Assembly: GCF_000019165.1 (NCBI RefSeq)
Contig: NC_010337.2
Span: 124,001 to 188,000 of the forward strand
DNA length: 64,000 nucleotides
Reading direction: 5' to 3'
Source: Heliomicrobium modesticaldum Ice1
GTDB lineage: Bacteria > Bacillota > Desulfitobacteriia > Heliobacteriales > Heliobacteriaceae
Shown in pieces: positions 59,688 through 64,000 of the stretch (positions are counted from its first letter, which is position 1; each line of letters begins with the position of its first letter). A program made the position numbers and the translations under genes. The notes below the pieces were generated by a model. The model made no database searches. It saw only the letters and a list, made by a program, of their open reading frames with translations, and was not told where the DNA came from.

Positions 59688-59945
59688 TTACGCATTCCCG
59701 CCCGCGCTGTTGTTTTTCGCCGGTGCCGATGGAGCGGGGCATGAGGGACGGTTAGGCCTTTCAGGTTCCGGGAACTTCCGGCTTTCAATGTATTCCCGGA
59801 CGGGAGCGGGAACGTGTTCTTCGTAGAGCTTCTGGAGAAAATCCTCCAGCTCGGCCTGAAACTCCGTGTCCTCTTTGCCCATGTACTGGCGGATGGCGCG
59901 AAGCTTCTCGGCGTCGTATTGGATTTGGACGGTTGATTTTCTCAT
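59688..59945 (-). CDS. DUF6103-like small element protein (copy 1)
   Basis: 85 residues. Helical core with YDAEKLRAIRQYMGKEDTEF and VPAPVREYIESR, then a Pro/Ser-rich tail. It is a paralogue of the protein at 61269-61634 (same AEKL/TEKL and VREYxESR signature). Family assignment is from memory of clostridial elements; molecular role unknown. It is separated from parR by a long inverted repeat. Confidence 0.7.
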   Translation of the reverse strand: MRKSTVQIQYDAEKLRAIRQYMGKEDTEFQAELEDFLQKLYEEHVPAPVREYIESRKFPEPERPNRPSCPAPSAPAKNNSAGGNA

Positions 59946-59993
59946 AGTAGGTTCACTCCTTTACAAAATTTCTGTATCGCAGGAAAAAGTGAG

Positions 59994-60055
59994 CCATGTT
60001 GGTGTACTTTCCTGACCCGCCGTCATAACGGCAGCAGGAAAATGAGCCAACATGG
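59994..60055. repeat. Nested inverted repeat between parR and the DUF6103-like gene
   Basis: CCATGTTGG (59994-60002) with CCAACATGG (60047-60055); inside it TTTCCTG (60008-60014) with CAGGAAA (60035-60041); and CCGT/ACGG (60020-60023, 60028-60031) around the loop CATA. On the minus strand the outer arm is followed by CTCACTTTTTCC. A similar GGCTCA-(x)TTTTCCTG is found in both arms' flanks as a direct repeat. Confidence 0.6.
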
Positions 60056-60349
60056 TTACAATTCCTCCAGCGCACGGATAAGGCTGCCGGGGAGATCGGA
60101 CAGCCGAACACCATCATCCGTTTCCTCTGGCAGCGTGGTTTGCGGTGGCGGCGCAGCATTTCGCAGCTCGTCCCTGACCGCCTGCCGGACAACCTGCTCC
60201 AGGCTTTCCGTCTGATGTGCCGTCAGGATGCTGGTAACCACATACTCGGTGCGCTGCCTGCTGGCCTGCCGCGCAAACAGTGTCTCGGCTTCCCGATGTC
60301 TTGGGTTGTCCATATCGAAGGAGAGATAATATCGTTTTCGCCCGGACAT
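60056..60349 (-). CDS. ParR-like centromere-binding protein
   Basis: 97 residues. Starts MSGRKRYYLSFDMDN, then DPRHREAETLF-type and RTEYVVTSILTAHQ segments fitting a ribbon-helix-helix DNA-binding fold; the C-terminal tail (LSDLPGSLIRALEEL) could contact the actin-like partner. The gene starts 4 bases after parM, whose end supplies the GGGGTGAG ribosome site. It would bind the segregation site and link it to ParM filaments; assignment rests mainly on context and length. Confidence 0.72.
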   Translation of the reverse strand: MSGRKRYYLSFDMDNPRHREAETLFARQASRQRTEYVVTSILTAHQTESLEQVVRQAVRDELRNAAPPPQTTLPEETDDGVRLSDLPGSLIRALEEL

Positions 60350-60353
60350 AGGC

Positions 60354-61235
60354 TCACCCCATCAGGAGCTTGTAGCCGTCCGCATTGGCGAACCGGTTCA
60401 GCACAGCCACAGTATTGATGTCGCTCCTGCGCAGCATGAGTTCGAGCAGTTCCGCACCACCGCCCGCGAACACCGTGGGGAGCCGCAGGTCAAGTCCGCG
60501 CTCCCGGAGCGCATTGAGCAGCTCCTTGCAGTAAGCCACCACAGCCTGCTCCACCACAGCATGGATCAATTTGCTGTCGGCGTGCTGGATATCCCCGCGG
60601 ATCGCGTCGGTGATAAGTTCGTCCGACAGGAGGATGTCATTGCGCTGGAGCGTATCCTGAATCCGGCTGTAGAGGGTAATGGTTCCCATGCGCAGGCTGG
60701 CGCAGCTCGATCTGTCCAGCCGGAAGTCATGGAGTGTGAGGATATCCACCGTATACCCGCCGATATCCACCAGCGTGATGCTTCGGTAATCCTTCAGCTG
60801 CGGATAATACCGGCACAGCGCCGCATGACCCTGCGCGAACACCTTGCACTCGGCGATGCGGCATCGGTAAGACGTTCCCTCGAACAAGAACGAAACATTG
60901 TCACGCAGAAAATATCGCCGAAATGCCTCCTTCTGCGTCCCGTAGCTGCCAATGGGCAGGCCCACGCCAAGGGCGATTTCCGCGCTTGTGGTTCCCGCGT
61001 GCTTCATCGCATCCGCGATTGCCGGCAGCGTAAGCATAAAGGTATCCGGCTCTCTGGTCTTGTCCTGCTGAAAACGCATGCGGCGCTCGCCGATGGCGTA
61101 ATATCTGCCCTCGTAGAAGAGCTGCATATCCGGCGTGATGAATTCCTTGTCGCTTGCAGTGTATCCGGAGGCATAGAGCATCCCCTCCGAGGATTTGGTG
61201 TTGTAGTTTCCGTTGTCCACACCAAGCTTAATCAT
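60354..61235 (-). CDS. ParM/StbA-like actin-fold partitioning ATPase
   Basis: 293 residues from the ATG at 61235 after AGGAGGTG at 9 bases; GTG at 61247 is inside the ribosome site region and unlikely. ATPase phosphate motif IKLGVDNGNYNTK at the N-terminus, TLVDIGGYTVDIL in the middle (phosphate 2) and VFAGGGAELL (adenosine motif) near the C-terminus. With ParR it should move element copies apart in the extrachromosomal or replicating state. Encoded inside the transfer/maintenance operon. Confidence 0.88.
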   Translation of the reverse strand: MIKLGVDNGNYNTKSSEGMLYASGYTASDKEFITPDMQLFYEGRYYAIGERRMRFQQDKTREPDTFMLTLPAIADAMKHAGTTSAEIALGVGLPIGSYGTQKEAFRRYFLRDNVSFLFEGTSYRCRIAECKVFAQGHAALCRYYPQLKDYRSITLVDIGGYTVDILTLHDFRLDRSSCASLRMGTITLYSRIQDTLQRNDILLSDELITDAIRGDIQHADSKLIHAVVEQAVVAYCKELLNALRERGLDLRLPTVFAGGGAELLELMLRRSDINTVAVLNRFANADGYKLLMG

Positions 61236-61268
61236 TAAAATTAACACCTCCTTTTTCCTTTCCGCTGT

Positions 61269-61634
61269 TTACATGCTCATGGTCATGCCCTGGGTTTCTT
61301 CCTCGGCAGGTCCCTCCGTCCCGGTCTGAGCTTGCGGAGAGGAAGGCGCCTCGGTTGCTGCCTGCTCACGCTGGCGGCGGGTCTGCCTTGGCTGGCGCTG
61401 CGGTTCCGTCTGCCGTTCCTGGGCTTCCGGTCCTGGCATCTGTTCCTGGGCAGGCTCCTGTCCGATCCTGCTTTCCACATACTCCCGGACATGGACGGGG
61501 ACGATCCTCTCATAGGTTTTTTCAAGGTAATCCTTCATCTCCCGTTCGATGTCCAGCTCTTTTTTGCGCATAAAAAAACGGAGGGCCTCCAGCTTCTCCG
61601 TGGGGAACAGTATCGTAAGTTCCGTTTCTCTCAT
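61269..61634 (-). CDS. DUF6103-like small element protein (copy 2)
   Basis: 121 residues; ATG at 61634 after AAGGAGGAAATG. Core FPTEKLEALRFFMRKKELD and VPVHVREYVESR match copy 1, followed by a long Gln/Pro/Arg-rich, probably disordered tail ending TMSM. It lies between parM and the M23 peptidase gene (17 bases). Two paralogues in one element suggests different partners. Confidence 0.72.
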   Translation of the reverse strand: MRETELTILFPTEKLEALRFFMRKKELDIEREMKDYLEKTYERIVPVHVREYVESRIGQEPAQEQMPGPEAQERQTEPQRQPRQTRRQREQAATEAPSSPQAQTGTEGPAEEETQGMTMSM

Positions 61635-61651
61635 GTCTCATTTCCTCCTTT

Positions 61652-62737
61652 CTACGGCAGATAGCTTCTTGGATTTTGGATTTCTCCATTGATGCGCACC
61701 TCAAAATGCAGGTGCGGGCCGGTGCTTCTTCCGGTGCTGCCAACCTCCGCGATGATGTCGCCGGCCTTGACCGCCTGACCCTCGGTGACGAGGATTTTGG
61801 AGCAGTGGGCGTAGAAAGTGACAAAGCCGCCGCCGTGGTCGATGGCTAAATGATAGCCGTAGCCCGTGGTCTTATAGCGTGCAAACAGCACCGTGCCGTC
61901 CAGCGCAGCGCGGATTGGCGTCCCTTGGGGCGCGGCCAGGTCGATGCCGGAGTGTCCTTTGTGCCGACCAGTGAATGGGTCGGTCCTGTACCCGAATTCC
62001 GAGGTCACCATGCCGCGCCAGCCTTCCCCCAGGGGAGAACAGAAGCCGTCGGCTCCGACAAAGGGCGCGTCGGACAGAGGCAGTCCGTTTGACCAGGCGT
62101 TGAACGCCTCCCCATAGGTGGGGATGCCGCCGCCGTACAATATGCGGTGGTAAATCTCCGAGGCGTTGGCCCGGTCCTCATGGGTGATTGTCCTGCCCAG
62201 GGTGGTTTGGAGGTTGGCGTAGATCTCCGGCAGGGATTTAAGCGGCACGGCCACGGTGTAGGTTTTACCGGTTTTGTTGCCGTCCTCATCCTTTTCGGCG
62301 CGGGTTTCGTACCGCACGAAGCAGTCGGCGAAGGCCCGGTAATCCGAGGCGTCCATCCGCAAGTTTTCAGCGCCGAAGAACAGAGAATAAAAAACCGCCT
62401 TTATGCGGGTGGCGTCAAGCTGTCCATCCTCCACCTGCGAAGATATGTCGGCGATGGCGGCGTCAAGCTCCGAAAAGCCGTTGCGCATCTCCCGGATATG
62501 GGCGGCGTAATCGGCGGGGACCCGGGAAGAGATAGCGCCGCCGTTGAAGCACAATTCTATGGCGTTGCTGTTGTGATCCGCCGCAGCCGAGAGCAGGCTC
62601 ACGATCATCACGACGATAAGGATAAAGGGCGTCAGGATGGCGGCGACAAGAACGCCGGCAGCCTTCCATGTCCTTTTGTCGGTTGCCGCGGCGACGGCCG
62701 CCCTGACCGCAAGGGTGATGGTTGCGGGATCAGCCAT
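61652..62737 (-). CDS. Membrane-anchored M23 peptidase (element wall hydrolase)
   Basis: 361 residues. TM segment at about 27-50 (GVLVAAILTPFILIVVMIVS). The middle region (90-225) is helical and lysozyme-like in placement. The C-terminal M23 domain has GHSGIDLAAPQGTPI (first His and Asp) and GPHLHFEVRING (HxH), a full zinc set. It would cut peptidoglycan cross-links to let the transfer channel through the wall. It follows the cyclotransferase-like gene by 4 bases. Confidence 0.92.
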   Translation of the reverse strand: MADPATITLAVRAAVAAATDKRTWKAAGVLVAAILTPFILIVVMIVSLLSAAADHNSNAIELCFNGGAISSRVPADYAAHIREMRNGFSELDAAIADISSQVEDGQLDATRIKAVFYSLFFGAENLRMDASDYRAFADCFVRYETRAEKDEDGNKTGKTYTVAVPLKSLPEIYANLQTTLGRTITHEDRANASEIYHRILYGGGIPTYGEAFNAWSNGLPLSDAPFVGADGFCSPLGEGWRGMVTSEFGYRTDPFTGRHKGHSGIDLAAPQGTPIRAALDGTVLFARYKTTGYGYHLAIDHGGGFVTFYAHCSKILVTEGQAVKAGDIIAEVGSTGRSTGPHLHFEVRINGEIQNPRSYLP

Positions 62738-62741
62738 GCTC

Positions 62742-63236
62742 TCACCACCATTTCAGGCCAAACAGGTTCTCCTGTTCCGGCTGCTGTTCCTCGGCCAGCC
62801 GGATGGATTTTTCCACCGCCTGTTCCAGAACCTCGGTGTCAAAGCCCGCGCTTTCATAGCCTTCCAGGATGGTGTTCAGGTAGTGATCCGAGGGCGCGCC
62901 GAAGGGATGCCCGTCGTTCATGATATACGCCATGGCGGAAACGATCCCGCCTTTCAGCTCCACATTGAGGATTTTCTTGCGGTAAAAGTGGGGATATCCC
63001 TCGTAGCGATCGAGAGCCTGCAGGTCTTTTTCCTTCAGCGTCCATAAAAGAACAGGCACACAGCCGCCTTTGCAGGGTTCCACCGTTGCCACCGCGCTAT
63101 GGCGGCTGCCTCTGAACAGCAGCTCATAATCCTTAAGCTCGCTTGTCCCGACTACTTTGGCGGTGGGGCAGCGGCAGGCCATCTGCGTCAGGTTGAGGTT
63201 GCTGCCGTAGGCGATGTATAGGGTTTTGCTTTTCAT
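62742..63236 (-). CDS. Gamma-glutamylcyclotransferase-like (AIG2) protein
   Basis: 164 residues. The family motif YIAYGSNLN (residues 7-15) and the acidic catalytic region ALDRYEGYPHFY are present; the C-terminal 40 residues are a charged extension. This family releases 5-oxoproline from gamma-glutamyl peptides. It lies 19 bases after an amidoligase gene, the combination known from mobile elements and proposed to make and break peptide tags or cell-wall links. Confidence 0.88.
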   Translation of the reverse strand: MKSKTLYIAYGSNLNLTQMACRCPTAKVVGTSELKDYELLFRGSRHSAVATVEPCKGGCVPVLLWTLKEKDLQALDRYEGYPHFYRKKILNVELKGGIVSAMAYIMNDGHPFGAPSDHYLNTILEGYESAGFDTEVLEQAVEKSIRLAEEQQPEQENLFGLKWW

Positions 63237-63255
63237 TTTCTCTCATTCCTCCTTG

Positions 63256-63981
63256 CTACATGGACATGGAAAGGCCGGGTCCTTCTTCAGTCCCGGCCTG
63301 TTCCATGTCTGTTTGATCTTGTTCCTGTGACGCCTGTACGGCCCCGGCGGCCCGCGCCAGTTCCTTTTCTTTTTTCTGCCTTAGCCTTTGTTTTTGCCGT
63401 TCCGCCTGGGCGGGGTCTTTCCACGCGATGCAGCCGTCCAGATGTTCCAGGAGATGAAGCCGGGCGGTCTTGAATTCGTCGCCGATAAGGCCTAGCCGCA
63501 GAAGCCAGGTGCGGAAGGTATATTTTTCATTGGTGCTTTGGGTTTTGATGCGGCTGGCGCACCTCTGTGTCAGTGCCTGATGGCTGATGGCAAGGCAGAT
63601 CTGGATGTATGCCTTGATCTTTCCGGCATGGGTGGTGCCGTTGAACAGCCTGAATTCAATCGTGCCCTTCTGGAACACGCTGTGGAGGTTCAAACAGTGG
63701 TAGCGGCTGTTGTGGTAATGCTCATGCCTACCGTCGTTACCGTTGTACCAGATCCGGCTGACCTGCTCCAGGGTTTTCGGCTTCTTGCGGTTGAGTTCCT
63801 CCAAAAAGCTCTGCTCCACCTTTTTGCAGTAGCGGCGTTCCCGTGCCACGCTCACCTGCAGCGCCTTGTAGATCAAGTCCTCCTTGCTGGCCATGATGTT
63901 GGTGATGTTGCGCAGGGTGTTGGCGTTGTGGGGCGAGGCGTCCACGTGGACATGGATGTTATGTGAAGCTTTGCATAACAT
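63256..63981 (-). CDS. Amidoligase-family protein, 5' end missing or rearranged
   Basis: 241 residues visible from an ATG at 63981. Typical C-terminal amidoligase features: IHVHVDASPHNANTLRN, MASKEDLIYKAL, YHCLNLHSVF and TIEFRLFNGTTHAGK (catalytic Glu/His/Arg set), then a Lys/Gln-rich tail. The normal N-terminal ~100 residues with the earlier acidic motif are absent. A TAA lies in frame two codons upstream, and a perfect 12-bp inverted repeat (63952-63963 and 63974-63985) covers the breakpoint. Truncation by rearrangement or an assembly edge is possible; the window ends 19 bases later, so I cannot decide. Confidence 0.75.
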   Translation of the reverse strand: MLCKASHNIHVHVDASPHNANTLRNITNIMASKEDLIYKALQVSVARERRYCKKVEQSFLEELNRKKPKTLEQVSRIWYNGNDGRHEHYHNSRYHCLNLHSVFQKGTIEFRLFNGTTHAGKIKAYIQICLAISHQALTQRCASRIKTQSTNEKYTFRTWLLRLGLIGDEFKTARLHLLEHLDGCIAWKDPAQAERQKQRLRQKKEKELARAAGAVQASQEQDQTDMEQAGTEEGPGLSMSM

Positions 63982-63985
63982 CCAT
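63952..63985. repeat. 12-bp inverted repeat at the broken end of the amidoligase gene
   Basis: ATGGATGTTATG and CATAACATCCAT separated by the 10-base loop TGAAGCTTTG. It coincides with the loss of the amidoligase reading frame. Confidence 0.6.
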
Positions 63986-64000
63986 TATGACAAGAAGAAC

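Larger units (their letters stand above)
50274..64000. mobile_element. Integrative conjugative/mobilizable element, one end (partial)
   Basis: Consistent minus-strand gene order: serine recombinase(s) at the end, Xre regulator, coupling ATPase, primase-like protein, relaxase, MobC-like protein, ParMR, wall hydrolase, amidoligase pair. This resembles Tn1549/CTn-type clostridial elements. The left boundary is inferred from the recombinase and terminator; no att repeat was identified. The right part is outside the window. Confidence 0.75.

Overview
The window looks like chromosomal DNA of a Gram-positive, low-to-moderate GC anaerobe of the class Clostridia; a Peptococcaceae-type (Pelotomaculum/Desulfotomaculum-like) host is my inference. 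The evidence is five giant exported surface proteins (at least four ending in three S-layer homology, SLH, repeats or the matching pre-SLH region), strong AGGAGG ribosome-binding sites, a 7TM-type hybrid histidine kinase, a bacterial group II intron and a clostridial conjugative-type element. No rRNA, tRNA or CRISPR array was seen. Nearly everything is on the minus strand; the only clear plus-strand gene is the OmpR-type response regulator at 42329.

Region 1 (1-36953) is a surface-protein island. Five mosaic proteins (partial A 1-5390, B 5409-14339, C 15356-22714, D 23664-28076, G 30255-36953) are built from Ig-like, cadherin-like, FN3-like, LamG, GLUG, F5/8-type C, HYR, X2 and InlB-type modules, with SLH anchors at the end. 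Two smaller genes (a three-repeat tail-collar protein and an unknown protein) lie between D and G. Three of the big genes (B, C, G) share one promoter architecture: a TATAAT box preceded by two ACCTTTAGG-type direct repeats 23 bp apart. Upstream of the B and C promoters lie truncated copies of the 3' end of the histidine kinase gene. These look like fossils of a tandem duplication of a kinase-tail/promoter/SLH-gene unit whose intact parent is still seen at 36953-42216.

Region 2 (37233-43024) holds a group II intron, inserted just after the kinase gene's terminator and with a frameshifted reverse transcriptase, then the 1001-residue hybrid histidine kinase (HisKA-HATPase-REC-HPt) and the divergent OmpR-family regulator. 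Together these could form a phosphorelay controlling the SLH genes.

Region 3 (43087-50243) is an AT-richer defence operon read leftward from a near-consensus promoter: a small HTH protein, HsdR, HsdM, HsdS (two target-recognition domains), an ImmA/IrrE metallopeptidase and a small protein with a nuclease-like ExK motif.

Region 4 (50274-64000) is one end of an integrative conjugative or mobilizable element. It has a graveyard of frameshifted serine recombinases, an Xre regulator, a winged-helix protein, a VirD4/TraG coupling ATPase, a Toprim/DUF3991 primase-like protein, a MobP-type relaxase carrying Sel1 repeats, a MobC-like accessory protein, a ParM/ParR pair, two DUF6103-like small proteins, an M23 wall hydrolase, and a gamma-glutamylcyclotransferase-like/amidoligase pair cut by the window edge. 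No VirB4 or other secretion-channel genes are visible, so they are either to the right of the window or absent.
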